From Microbacterium sp. CPCC 204701 (GTDB lineage Bacteria > Actinomycetota > Actinomycetes > Actinomycetales > Microbacteriaceae): a stretch of 64,000 bases of DNA. The stretch lies in contig NZ_RRYE01000001.1 in assembly GCF_004010105.1 (NCBI RefSeq), positions 1 through 64,000 on the forward strand. The letters run 5' to 3'. Positions within the stretch are counted from its first letter, which is position 1, and each line of letters begins with the position of its first letter. The translations under genes and the position numbers were made by a program. Shown piece after piece: positions 52,682-61,014 of this stretch. Under the pieces are notes generated by a model. The model was given only the letters and a program-made list of their open reading frames with translations, was not told where the DNA came from and did no database searches.

Positions 52682-53884
52682 CTATGACGTCTGCGCGTCG
52701 CTCTGCGAGACATACAAGTGAGCCTGCTTGAGCCTGTCGCGGTGCTCGCGCGTGGTTCTGGGGCTGAACTGAACCCTCGATACGATCTCCCAGACGTTCG
52801 CGGGGAGCGCCCGGGTGCTCTGTAACTCAAGGAGAGCCTCCACAGCAGTCGCAGCATCTTCAATCACGGCGCCCCAGGTTGCCAGCGCGACAAGGATCGC
52901 GTTCCTTGTTTCATCATCGTTGTCGCGGAGTCGCAGGAGTTCTTCGACGATTCGAAACGCCACTTTCGAACTGCTGACGCCCAGTGGGCAGACCGCAACT
53001 GAACGGTGCACGGGCCAGACCTCGTATTCCGACTCCGTGTCGATAGTCGTGGTATGTCTCAAGTCGATGACCCACTCGGGAGGGTCGACCGCTGCGCGAA
53101 CGAATACTGCGTGGTCGTCTTCTCCTCGCCAATTGAGATGGATGCCGAACTCGGGTGTCGCGTTCAGGAGCACTCGGTCGCTGTCGATGATGTTCTTACC
53201 CAGTCGACGCACGCCGACGCCCGCAGTGACCCCGAACGCCGCACACAACTCTCCTTCCGGCGTTGTCGCGAATCCCCTGCGATACCAATCCTCTTCCTCG
53301 AGATATAGTTCCCAGGCCTCGGGATCTTGCATCCCCGCGCGCGGACGACCCAATTCGGCGAGGGTCAGCCCTCCTCGCCACTCCGGCGAGTCAGAGTCCG
53401 GCGATCGCTCCGCCTGTTCAGCCGCCTCGATGATTTCGCCGCGTGGAGCGCCTTCCGCGGACGTCTCTTCTGCGTCGGCGGTCTCCGTCGTCAGTGGCCC
53501 GACTGTGAGCGCTTGAGGGGCGTGTGTCAACGCGGCAACGAGCGACATCGTGCCGCCGTTCGACATCAACCCCAGGTCCTGACGCTCAGGCGTCAAGTTG
53601 AGCGCGGAGATGAAGCGGTCCGTCTCGCTACCGCCGATCTTGAACCGCTCCAGTTGGTCCTGCGTGAGCGACACACCCCAGAAATGCCCTTGACACCGAT
53701 AGATGCCGGCGCTGCCGCGCCCCGGGATTGTCACTCCGGGCCCGTAGTGCCACTCGTGGACGATGTGGCACGGGAGTCGCAACTCGTCCACCCCGATGTG
53801 CGGCGCGTACAGCCCGATCTCCGCGATTAGCTGTCCCATCACACGCCCTTCTGACCGGTGTGCCATGCGCTTGAGCATCCCCAT
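52682..53884 (-). CDS. Hypothetical protein
   Basis: About 400 residues from ATG 53884 (53878 is also possible). The N-terminal region (MGQLIAEIGLYAPHIGVDEL, CHIVHEWHYGPGVTIPGRGS) and the C-terminal part (KVAFRIVEELLRLRDNDDET, NVWEIVSRVQFSPRTTREHR) look globular, with an acidic, probably disordered stretch between (TADAEETSAEGAPRGEI). No family recognised. Confidence 0.65.
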   Translation of the reverse strand: MGMLKRMAHRSEGRVMGQLIAEIGLYAPHIGVDELRLPCHIVHEWHYGPGVTIPGRGSAGIYRCQGHFWGVSLTQDQLERFKIGGSETDRFISALNLTPERQDLGLMSNGGTMSLVAALTHAPQALTVGPLTTETADAEETSAEGAPRGEIIEAAEQAERSPDSDSPEWRGGLTLAELGRPRAGMQDPEAWELYLEEEDWYRRGFATTPEGELCAAFGVTAGVGVRRLGKNIIDSDRVLLNATPEFGIHLNWRGEDDHAVFVRAAVDPPEWVIDLRHTTTIDTESEYEVWPVHRSVAVCPLGVSSSKVAFRIVEELLRLRDNDDETRNAILVALATWGAVIEDAATAVEALLELQSTRALPANVWEIVSRVQFSPRTTREHRDRLKQAHLYVSQSDAQTS

Positions 53885-54150
53885 GCCCGGGACCCTACAG
53901 GGGCCGGGGTTCCGGTGCACACAACTTGTGCTGAAGGGCGCGCGCGAACGATTACGGTGGACAGCCGGCCGAGGATGGGCTGGGGATAGTCGCGGCCTCC
54001 CCCCAACTCTTTGGTCGCAATCCTGATGGATCTTGTTCACTAATGCGATCGATGGGGTCTCGCCGTTCACTGCGCGCAGCGTCACGGCAACTGCGCAGAG
54101 GTAGCGATGCGCGTAGCTCGCCTCGATGTCGGATGGAGCTGAACGGTTCG

Positions 54151-55347
54151 TTAGTTGGGGCCGGCCATTTTGGCGGCTTTGGAGGTCGCGTCGGCGCCCT
54201 TCGCGATGACGTCCACAATCTGGTTGAGCTGCTCGTTGGTCGGTCCAGCATGCTTCGCGGCATCGCGGCTACTGAAGCGCGAGAGCGTGTTCTTGATGAA
54301 GACGGTGTCGCCCAGGACACGACGCACTTCCGTGCGCTCGTCATCGCTCGCGCCGGCGTAGAACGGCTCGAGGGCAGCGAGTGCGAGCTTCACGTCTTCC
54401 GCACTGTCGGCCTCGCGAAAGTGCCGGCGCGCCTCGATGGTTAGGAACGAGCCGACCCCGGCGAGAGCGAGCACCAGAGCGCCACGAAGAATACCGTCCC
54501 CGACAGTGAGCGTGAGATTCTTCTCGATCGCCACCCACAGCACCCAAGCACCAACGACCACCGCGAGGGCGAAGAACACGAACGAGGCCCACCGAAGGCC
54601 GTGAGCATTCCAGCGCTCGCGCTTCGCTCGTCCGGCCCAGTCTGCGGCGGTGAGGTGGCCAGCAGCCTGCTCGACCAACCGGCGGCCGGTCAGCGCCGCC
54701 GTTGACAGCAACTGGACGTGGGTGGCCATCTCCTTGTCCAGTTCACCATTACGCGCCTCACGCTCCTGCCTCCAGGTCGCGAGATCGGCTTCCCATTCTC
54801 GGCGAAGCTGCTCGTCAGCGGTACTGACGACCTGACTGATCGTCGCGGCGTCGGCGGTGAGCTTCTCGTGCTGAGCGTCCACTTTCTTCGTAAGGGCAGC
54901 GACTTCTTTAGTCTTCGCGATCACCTCGTCGTTCAGAGCCGACACGGAGGCTCGAAGGTCGTTGAGTTCCTGTTGCCGAACTGCGATCGCGGTGTCGAAG
55001 GCTGCGAGGTAGGACTCGTTAACCTGTCGCGGCGGCGGGCCGGGCAAGTCGCGCACCCGCGCACGGAGATCATTCATATACGACTGCTGGGACCAAGACC
55101 GGAACGAATGCTCGTCGGCGGAGAGTTGGTTCAGTATGTCCCGGATTACGTTGAGCGTGTCGTCATAAAGTGTCGGCTGCGGGTTGGACTTCGACCGCGC
55201 AGCGGCTTCCAGCACGGTGATGACCTCGAGACGGTATTCCTCGAACGGACGCTGGGAGTACTTCACCGTCTCGAGGGCTCCGCGCTTCAGTTCGATCAGC
55301 CCCCACACTTCGTGCTGTCGGTACCGCTCGATCGGAGTCTGCGTCAT
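54151..55347 (-). CDS. Coiled-coil membrane protein
   Basis: 398 residues. An N-terminal cytosolic helical domain and a long coiled coil (AVRQQELNDLRASVSALNDE, AALTKKVDAQHEKLTADAAT) precede two membrane helices (LRWASFVFFALAVVVGAWVL, GILRGALVLALAGVGSFLTI) and a C-terminal helical tail. Function unknown. Coiled-coil/TM proteins of this build occur in defence loci, but nothing specific ties this one to such a role. Confidence 0.7.
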   Translation of the reverse strand: MTQTPIERYRQHEVWGLIELKRGALETVKYSQRPFEEYRLEVITVLEAAARSKSNPQPTLYDDTLNVIRDILNQLSADEHSFRSWSQQSYMNDLRARVRDLPGPPPRQVNESYLAAFDTAIAVRQQELNDLRASVSALNDEVIAKTKEVAALTKKVDAQHEKLTADAATISQVVSTADEQLRREWEADLATWRQEREARNGELDKEMATHVQLLSTAALTGRRLVEQAAGHLTAADWAGRAKRERWNAHGLRWASFVFFALAVVVGAWVLWVAIEKNLTLTVGDGILRGALVLALAGVGSFLTIEARRHFREADSAEDVKLALAALEPFYAGASDDERTEVRRVLGDTVFIKNTLSRFSSRDAAKHAGPTNEQLNQIVDVIAKGADATSKAAKMAGPN

Positions 55348-55483
55348 GAGTGGAATGTATCCGTGGGAGGCGACACTCCTGGTTCCGACCTGCGGTGAGC
55401 TGGGAAGGCACTGGTTGCCGGGGTTAGTGCGTCCTCATATCGAAGAGCGAGTCACATCACGCCGAGCGCCGAGCGCCCAAACC

Positions 55484-56656
55484 CTACGCATGATCAGGCG
55501 CACTGACCCACACGTCATGCGAGCCGGTCAGACAACTTTCGACAACGCTCCGCCAGCGGATCGGGTCGACGTTCCACGACAGAGTATGCGTGGCATGAAA
55601 TGCAGCGAGCCGCGCCCCGCGCGGGCGAAGCTCGCCGAGACGCCTCGCGATCTCAAACGGTGCCGACTCGTCCTCGACGCCGTGGAGGATCAAGGTTGGC
55701 ACGGATCGTTCGCTGGTGCGCTTGAGCCAGCCGAACTCATCGAGCGGAACCTTCGACGACAGCCCGGCCACTCTCGCGAGCGACCGGTTCTGCAGCCACG
55801 GACGGGCGAAGACCCCTGACCACGAAGGCAACCCTGCTCGAGCACAGTTCGCATTGATCGTCGCCTGCCAGTCGAGCACGGGCGAGTCGAGGACAAGCCG
55901 GTCGACGACGCCGTCGAACTCGGCATCAGCCGCAAGTTGGAGCGCGATCGCCGCGCCCATCGACCAGCCGAACAGGGTGATGCGCCGGGCACCGCGGAGC
56001 AGCGCGAACCGGAGCGCGGCGCGGACGTCGTCCGTCTCGGTGGCGCCGAGCGTCGATCGGCCGGATCCCACAGTCGGACCCTCACCGTCGTTCCGATACG
56101 TGACGACCAGCGACGTGAGGCCCGCTTCGGATGCGACCTGGACGCCGCGCAGCGTGCCGGCGCGAGAGCTTCCGAGTCCGTGAATGTGGATGGCCCAGTG
56201 GTCGCCGTCGCCGCCCGCGCCCGGGATCAGCCAGGCCGACGCCGGGCCCACCGGGGTGTCGACGACCACCTCCTCGGCGGCCACGCCAGCGTCCGCGGGA
56301 TCGCGAAAGTAGACGCCGCTCCACGACGCGCGATCGCCACGGTGGAGGCTACCGTCGGGGATGACCGCGGTCACGATCCGGGTGACGGTGGCGGCATCCT
56401 CGGCGACGATCGTACCCAGACGAACCCATCCCCCGCCCTCGAGCCAGAGGTTGTATAGCCCCGGCGCTGTTGTCCGCGCGGTCCGATCAAGGACGACCGC
56501 CTCCTCATCTGCGTGCCGGACGATGTCCCGAACGACGAGGTCGTAAGCCCGACCAGTCACTGGTGCAGTCAAGCGACGCGCAATGACGAACCCGAGTCCG
56601 GCAACCGCAGCAGCGGCAACACCTACCGCGGCCGCGGCAAACCCCAACACCCTCAC
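55484..56656 (-). CDS. Membrane-anchored alpha/beta hydrolase
   Basis: 390 residues. One N-terminal membrane anchor (VGVAAAAVAGLGFVIARRLT), then a serine hydrolase domain with oxyanion loop HIHGLGSSRA, nucleophile elbow GWSMGAA, acid HGVEDESAPF and histidine FHATHTLSWN. It is last in a four-gene minus-strand cassette and overlaps the membrane-protein stop by ATGA. Likely a lipase or esterase acting at the cell surface; substrate unknown. Confidence 0.85.
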   Translation of the reverse strand: MRVLGFAAAAVGVAAAAVAGLGFVIARRLTAPVTGRAYDLVVRDIVRHADEEAVVLDRTARTTAPGLYNLWLEGGGWVRLGTIVAEDAATVTRIVTAVIPDGSLHRGDRASWSGVYFRDPADAGVAAEEVVVDTPVGPASAWLIPGAGGDGDHWAIHIHGLGSSRAGTLRGVQVASEAGLTSLVVTYRNDGEGPTVGSGRSTLGATETDDVRAALRFALLRGARRITLFGWSMGAAIALQLAADAEFDGVVDRLVLDSPVLDWQATINANCARAGLPSWSGVFARPWLQNRSLARVAGLSSKVPLDEFGWLKRTSERSVPTLILHGVEDESAPFEIARRLGELRPRGARLAAFHATHTLSWNVDPIRWRSVVESCLTGSHDVWVSAPDHA

Positions 56657-57666
56657 TGCGCGGGCCTCGGCCGCGCCGGGCGAGGCGAGACCTCGCCGCC
56701 ACCCGTGCCAGCGCCACTCCCGATCAGATGCGCCTCCGCTTCGTCGACCACCACACGCTCACCGTCGCTTAACTCGAAGGTGACGCGCGGGTCGATGACA
56801 GCATCCCGAATCTCGACGACCTGCCTGTGCAGCTGCGTCTCGGCGTCCTCGGCACCGAGCCCCTCGCCGAATTGACTCAAGCCGGGGCGTACCCTGTTCG
56901 CCCGCTCCCAGATCGGGGTCACGCGATCGACGAAACCGCGAGTCGCTCGAGCGCGGGATCGTGCCCGCGCCCACCGAAGAGCAGGCTGCCCGGCCAGGCC
57001 CAGACACAGGAAGACGAAGGTCGAAAGGAAGAGTGGGTCGTAGGCCGCGCTGAGTCCGAACATCAGCTCCAGGTTCCCGGCGACGTGCGCGAGGTCCATC
57101 GTGATGATCTCGATCGACAGCACGAACCCTGAGACGCTTCCGATGAGCAATGACACTGCCGGCAGGCGATTAGACCCCCTACTCAGTCCGATCTGCTGCG
57201 CAGCGGTAGCCGCCATTGCGATCATGATCACGCCGTCGTACGCGAACTGGATGATCGAGTACGCCGCCGCAGCCGGCTGCGCCCCCAGGTCGAGCATGAA
57301 CGTCGTCGTGGTCGAACCTCGATCGATGAGTGCGAAGGATGCCGCAACGCCCACGAGTGCGATCGCGAGGAGCGCTCGGCCCAGTGCAATGCGGACAATG
57401 CGGGTCGCGCCCCGGGTCGCCTTCGCCACGCCTCGGCCGAGAAAGAAGATCCCGACCATCAGGGCGAGGTCGGCGAGCAGCGTCGCGACGTTGGTGCCAC
57501 CCAGGATGCCGTCCACCCAGATGTAGGCGGCGTCGATGTTGAGCGTCATCGCGACCGCGATCGTCACGGCCGAATAGGCGATGCTCCGGTCAGCCCGACG
57601 TCGCCGGAGGATGAGGAGCACCGCGACGAGCGTCCACATCAGCACCGAGACGAGGACCGGCGTCAC
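56653..57666 (-). CDS. MAB_1171c-like multi-helix membrane protein
   Basis: 337 residues with seven or so membrane helices in the first 240 residues and a cytosolic C-terminal domain (LSQFGEGLGAEDAETQLHRQ, VEIRDAVIDPRVTFELSDGE). Layout and neighbours (XRE regulator, ImmA-like protein) match the MAB_1171c putative-transporter/DUF6545 group of Actinobacteria. Both ends overlap neighbours by ATGA. Substrate and role unknown. Confidence 0.75.
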   Translation of the reverse strand: MTPVLVSVLMWTLVAVLLILRRRRADRSIAYSAVTIAVAMTLNIDAAYIWVDGILGGTNVATLLADLALMVGIFFLGRGVAKATRGATRIVRIALGRALLAIALVGVAASFALIDRGSTTTTFMLDLGAQPAAAAYSIIQFAYDGVIMIAMAATAAQQIGLSRGSNRLPAVSLLIGSVSGFVLSIEIITMDLAHVAGNLELMFGLSAAYDPLFLSTFVFLCLGLAGQPALRWARARSRARATRGFVDRVTPIWERANRVRPGLSQFGEGLGAEDAETQLHRQVVEIRDAVIDPRVTFELSDGERVVVDEAEAHLIGSGAGTGGGEVSPRPARPRPAQ

Positions 57667-58127
57667 CCGAAGATCTCCAGGAAGCGGGACTCGTGAAACG
57701 CGGAGCCGCGGATCGCCGCGGCGAGATGATCGGCGAGCGCCTCTGCCAGGATCTCGTGCTCGGTGACGAGATCCTGGCGGCCGAGCAGGCGCCGCCTTGT
57801 CGCCTCCGGGATGTCGGGCAGCAGCAAGTCAGGAGCTTCCACGGTCTGGTCATCCCCGTGGTCGAGGATCATGTGCGCAAGCTCGGGCAGCACGAACTGC
57901 TGCCGATGTAGCGCCGATTCGCTGTGAGCGTGCAGCACGAGATCCTCGGTCTCGGTCTCAAGCCACAGCGCGCAGATGCCGTCCTGGTCGTTCAGGTCTG
58001 CGAGCTCGACGATTCGGAGCGGGCGCCGCCTACGGTGCTGCATCGCGTCGAGGAGGTCGTCGAACGAGAAGGCCTCACCGAGGCTCAACTCATCCATGGC
58101 CGTCGACACGGTCGCTTCGATGTTCAC
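57663..58127 (-). CDS. ImmA/IrrE-like protein with altered metal site
   Basis: 154 residues. The central helix FVLPELAHMILDHG aligns with the HExxH zinc helix of ImmA/IrrE-type metallopeptidases, but the first His is Pro81, leaving PELAH. Glu82, His85 and His90 remain. A pseudo-enzyme or altered metal site is likely. GTG 58127 is preferred because GGGAGGAAG precedes it; GTG 58160 is possible. It sits between the XRE regulator and the MAB_1171c-like gene, the usual place for the regulator's protease partner. Confidence 0.7.
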   Translation of the reverse strand: MNIEATVSTAMDELSLGEAFSFDDLLDAMQHRRRRPLRIVELADLNDQDGICALWLETETEDLVLHAHSESALHRQQFVLPELAHMILDHGDDQTVEAPDLLLPDIPEATRRRLLGRQDLVTEHEILAEALADHLAAAIRGSAFHESRFLEIFG

Positions 58128-58196
58128 GGTGTCATCACTTCCTCCCGCAACCACCTGCACCCTTGTCTCGGCCAGCCGACCGACCAGGGACTGCAG

Positions 58197-58631
58197 CTAC
58201 GTATGGGCCACTTCCTCGTCCAGGAACCTGCTGATCGCTGCGAGTGCCTCGGGCGAGATATCACCCAGGGTGCGCGCCGCGTACGACTTCACCTTCGCGG
58301 CTCTCATCGCGCGCACGAGATCGAGCTGCGCCCTGACCTTCGCCGGCATGGGTGCGTCCTCCTCCGCGATAAGGAAGGCGGCATCAACACCGAAGAACTC
58401 CGCGAGACCCTCGAACAGAGCGCGATCTCGCACGTACCGATGACCGTTCACGATGTAGGTCCACCGCGAGCGAGAGAGATTGACTCCACGCTCCCGCAGG
58501 AAGCTTGCGATCTGGGTGAAGGTCGGCTCGATGCCGTCCTCGGCGATCGCGACATCCAGCAGCAGACGTAGGCGTCTCGCTAGGTCTGCTGCTGCTTCCT
58601 TGCTTTCGTATTCCGTGATGTCCATGACCAT
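58197..58631 (-). CDS. XRE-like regulator of the ImmA-like cassette
   Basis: 144 residues. The HTH is TFTQIASFLRERGVNLSRSR with WTYIVNGHRYVRDRALFEGL, a Cro-like domain typical of regulators paired with ImmA/IrrE. ATG 58631 (or 58625) follows GAGG; upstream in-frame codons lie in the operator region. Probably binds the TTGAGCATGCTCAA-type sites just upstream and represses its own operon. Confidence 0.8.
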   Translation of the reverse strand: MVMDITEYESKEAAADLARRLRLLLDVAIAEDGIEPTFTQIASFLRERGVNLSRSRWTYIVNGHRYVRDRALFEGLAEFFGVDAAFLIAEEDAPMPAKVRAQLDLVRAMRAAKVKSYAARTLGDISPEALAAISRFLDEEVAHT

Positions 58632-58665
58632 TCCTATGCCCTCGGGTAAGGCAAGGCGTCTTCGA

Positions 58666-58793
58666 TTGGGCATGCCTAACGACGCCGCATGATTGCTCAA
58701 TGTACGCGTTGGTCATGCTCAACTCAACCATTGCGGGATGGCGCGCGATGGTGCAAGGCTGGTCGCCACCGCATTGTTTGAGCATGCTCAAAC
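58666..58793. promoter_or_regulatory. Three TTGAGCATGCTCAA-type operators
   Basis: Sites at 58666-58679 (TTGGGCATGCCTAA), 58709-58722 (TTGGTCATGCTCAA) and 58778-58791 (TTGAGCATGCTCAA, inside the perfect 18-bp palindrome GTTTGAGCATGCTCAAAC at 58776-58793). They lie in the divergent-looking gap upstream of the XRE gene. The strongest site is the farthest from it. Start-to-start spacing is 43 and 69 bases. Confidence 0.8.
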
Positions 58794-58887
58794 TTCGCCG
58801 GCGCCGCCAGGACCAGGGCGGGAGGAGATCGAGATGCCAGTGACGACGCGGTACACGACGGCCTTTAGACCGAAGGATGCCGAGCCC

Positions 58888-59205
58888 CTAGAACTCCCCC
58901 AGCACCTGCCCGAGCCGCATCATCATCTCGGTGACCTGCGCGTCGTCGACGATGTAGCGCACGCGCTGTCCGCGCACCGCGACGTCACGCGGCGGATCGG
59001 CGATGACGAGTCCCGCATCGAGGAGCTTCTCGAGACCATTGAGAACGGTCATCTTCGGGATCTCGAGGGCGTCGGCGATCTCACCCCGGGTTTGGCCGGG
59101 GTTCTTGCGCAGGTAGCCGATGATGCTCGCTTGCATCATGTTCCCGAGAGCCTTGATGGGATCCTCCGCGTACTCGCTGTTCGCGGGGCGTGTATAGCGG
59201 GGCAC
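58888..59205 (-). CDS. Winged-helix regulator next to the conjugation operon
   Basis: 105 residues. MMQASIIGYLRKNPGQTRGE with IADALEIPKMTVLNGLEKLL is an ArsR/MarR-like winged helix, and RGQRVRYIVDDAQV is the wing. No metal-binding cysteines. GTG 59205 is preferred; a GTG at 59223 is possible. It is divergent from the conjugation genes, with two dyads between, and probably represses transfer genes. Confidence 0.8.
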   Translation of the reverse strand: MPRYTRPANSEYAEDPIKALGNMMQASIIGYLRKNPGQTRGEIADALEIPKMTVLNGLEKLLDAGLVIADPPRDVAVRGQRVRYIVDDAQVTEMMMRLGQVLGEF

Positions 59206-59247
59206 AGCCCCAGTCTCTCGCACGCCCGCATACTCGTCCAGAGAACA

Positions 59248-59293
59248 GAAGCACTAAATGCTTCACAAAGGAAGTGTATTGTTATACGCTTCC
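59248..59293. promoter_or_regulatory. Two dyads in the conjugation-operon promoter region
   Basis: GAAGCA-CTAAA-TGCTTC (59248-59264, perfect 6-base arms) and GGAAGTGTAT-TGTT-ATACGCTTCC (59270-59293, 9 of 10 paired). Both share a GAAG...CTTC half-site and lie between the divergent winged-helix gene and the first transfer gene. An A/T-rich TTGTTATACG within the second dyad could supply the -10. Confidence 0.65.
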
Positions 59294-59334
59294 CTCATGT
59301 CAAGACCGGCAGCGCTGAGAGTCCGGGGAGGTAG

Positions 59335-60081
59335 ATGATGATGTCTGCGCCCCGCAGCAAGGCCGCGCGTCGAGGGATGGTCTGGGCCTTCGTGGGCGGG
59401 CTGATCGTGGTCGGGGCCATCGTGGCGATCGTCATCTCGTCGATCTTGAGCCAGACGCCGACCACTGATCCGACTCCGACAGGTTCGGCCGCCCACACCA
59501 CGGCACCTGACGCCACGACCGCTCCCGAGAGCGAGTTCGTCGATGCCGACGTTGCGGAGCGCGGGTGGGTTCCGGAGCCGATCACTACCGACCCCGACGT
59601 CTATGTACGCGGAGCATTGGCTGCGGCATCCACTTTCGACACCCAACTCAGCACGCGTCAGGAGTGGATCGCGTATCTCGACACGTGGTTCACGCCCGAC
59701 ATGCGCTACACCTCCGAGCAGGACCGCAAAGACGACATGCAGGCCGCACAGCTCGAGCTGCGGCAGGGCGTCGTCCTGCCGGAGGATGAATGGAACTCGC
59801 TCGCGAACGAGAACGGGCGCGTGACGGCAGCGGTGCCGGGCGACATCTCATATCAAGCAGTTCCGGATGACGCGTCCGGCGACATGCGCATCGGGACGGC
59901 CGACGTCGTACTCACCTACACCCGTGCCGACGATTCGGGCACCGAGTCGTCGTACGACGAGACGGTACGCGTGAGCGTGCAGGTGCTGTGCGAAGACGGC
60001 TCGATCCCCACACCGGACAGCGCGCAGCAGCCCGGAGACTGCAAGGTCGTCCGCTACTTCTCGGGGTCATTGGAGGGCTGA
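59335..60081 (+). CDS. Conjugation-associated single-pass membrane protein
   Basis: 248 residues. One membrane helix (WAFVGGLIVVGAIVAIVISS), a Thr/Pro-rich exported linker, and a globular exterior domain (FDTQLSTRQEWIAYLDTWFT, GDISYQAVPDDASGDMRIGT) that in size and topology resembles VirB8/TcpC-like scaffold proteins of type IV secretion. First gene of the operon, behind a good GGGGAGG site at three consecutive ATGs (59335 preferred). Confidence 0.75.
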   Translation: MMMSAPRSKAARRGMVWAFVGGLIVVGAIVAIVISSILSQTPTTDPTPTGSAAHTTAPDATTAPESEFVDADVAERGWVPEPITTDPDVYVRGALAAASTFDTQLSTRQEWIAYLDTWFTPDMRYTSEQDRKDDMQAAQLELRQGVVLPEDEWNSLANENGRVTAAVPGDISYQAVPDDASGDMRIGTADVVLTYTRADDSGTESSYDETVRVSVQVLCEDGSIPTPDSAQQPGDCKVVRYFSGSLEG

Positions 60082-60082
60082 C

Positions 60083-60694
60083 ATGGGCGCCCCGGTCGCT
60101 GCCGCAGCAGCTCTCGCGAACACCAAGACCGGGCGCAGAATCGTATCGGGGGCGTTGCTGTTCGTCGTGCTCGCAGTAGGGCTACTGCTGACGCCGCTCA
60201 TCGCGATTCCGTTCGCCGTAGGCGGTCAATCAGCGGCGAGTGCGATCGCGAATCGCCCGGCCCTCGTCGCGAGCGGCGCGTGGGGCTACCCACTCGCCGG
60301 CGACTACTGGAAGGGGCGCGGCTTCGGGTACAACCCTGTCGTCGGGTGCAGCTACTGCTCCACGAATCACCTGGGTTACGACATGGCGCAGTCGTGCGGC
60401 GCGACGATCTTCGCGTCCGGACCGGGCCGCGTCATCACTGCCGGCTCGTACTTCGGGTGGGGAAACACTGTCCGCATCGACCACGGCGACGGCCTCGTCA
60501 CGCTCTACGGGCACATGCAGTGGGACTCGATTCGCGTGTCCGTCGGAGACACCGTTGACGGCGGTACGCCGCTGGGAGCGGAGGGCAACACCGGTCGATC
60601 CTTCGGCTGCCACCTGCACTTCGAGGTCCAGCGCGATGGCGTGCCGATCGACCCACAACCGTTCATGGCCGCGCTCGGCCTTCCGCTCAAGTGA
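60083..60694 (+). CDS. M23 (LytM-like) peptidase of the conjugation operon
   Basis: 203 residues. One membrane helix (about 21-45) then a LytM domain with zinc ligands His96 and Asp100 (NHLGYD) and His179 in CHLHFEV, plus His144 in LYGHM. Cuts peptidoglycan cross-links to let the transfer channel cross the wall. ATG 60083 lies one base after the previous stop. Confidence 0.9.
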   Translation: MGAPVAAAAALANTKTGRRIVSGALLFVVLAVGLLLTPLIAIPFAVGGQSAASAIANRPALVASGAWGYPLAGDYWKGRGFGYNPVVGCSYCSTNHLGYDMAQSCGATIFASGPGRVITAGSYFGWGNTVRIDHGDGLVTLYGHMQWDSIRVSVGDTVDGGTPLGAEGNTGRSFGCHLHFEVQRDGVPIDPQPFMAALGLPLK

Positions 60695-60714
60695 ACCAAC
60701 CGAGGGAGCAAGAC

Positions 60715-61014
60715 ATGCGAACAGCACTCACCGCGCCGGCAGACGTCGACGTTCCCGACATCGAGCCCGACTTCTCGGCGCCGTTCTTCCAGGGCTTCCA
60801 GGTCATCGCGTCCTACATCCTGGCGGGCGCCATGATCGTCGTTCTCATCATGCTGATCATCGCCGGTGCCGCTCTCGCGTTCCGCGGCCTGGCCTCGGAC
60901 CGTGTGCGCACGTGGGCCGGCGAGAACATCCTCTGGATCTTCATCGCCGCCGCAGTGCTCGGCGCCGCGAGCGGACTGTTCCAATGGTTCGTCAACTTCG
61001 ACTTCGGGTTCTGA
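60715..61014 (+). CDS. VirB2/TrbC-like small membrane protein
   Basis: 99 residues with two membrane helices (VIASYILAGAMIVVLIMLII, ENILWIFIAAAVLGAASGLF) joined by a short basic loop, the layout of pilin-like or coupling subunits in Gram-positive type IV systems. ATG 60715 is preferred over GTG 60691 because GAGGGAG precedes it. Stop overlaps the next start (TGATG). Confidence 0.75.
   Translation: MRTALTAPADVDVPDIEPDFSAPFFQGFQVIASYILAGAMIVVLIMLIIAGAALAFRGLASDRVRTWAGENILWIFIAAAVLGAASGLFQWFVNFDFGF

Noticed and set aside
60240-61013. Long in-frame extension upstream of the TrbL-like protein
   Set aside because: It overlaps the M23 peptidase and pilin-like genes in another frame and is Arg/Ser-rich. 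The true start is ATG 61014 with signal peptide.
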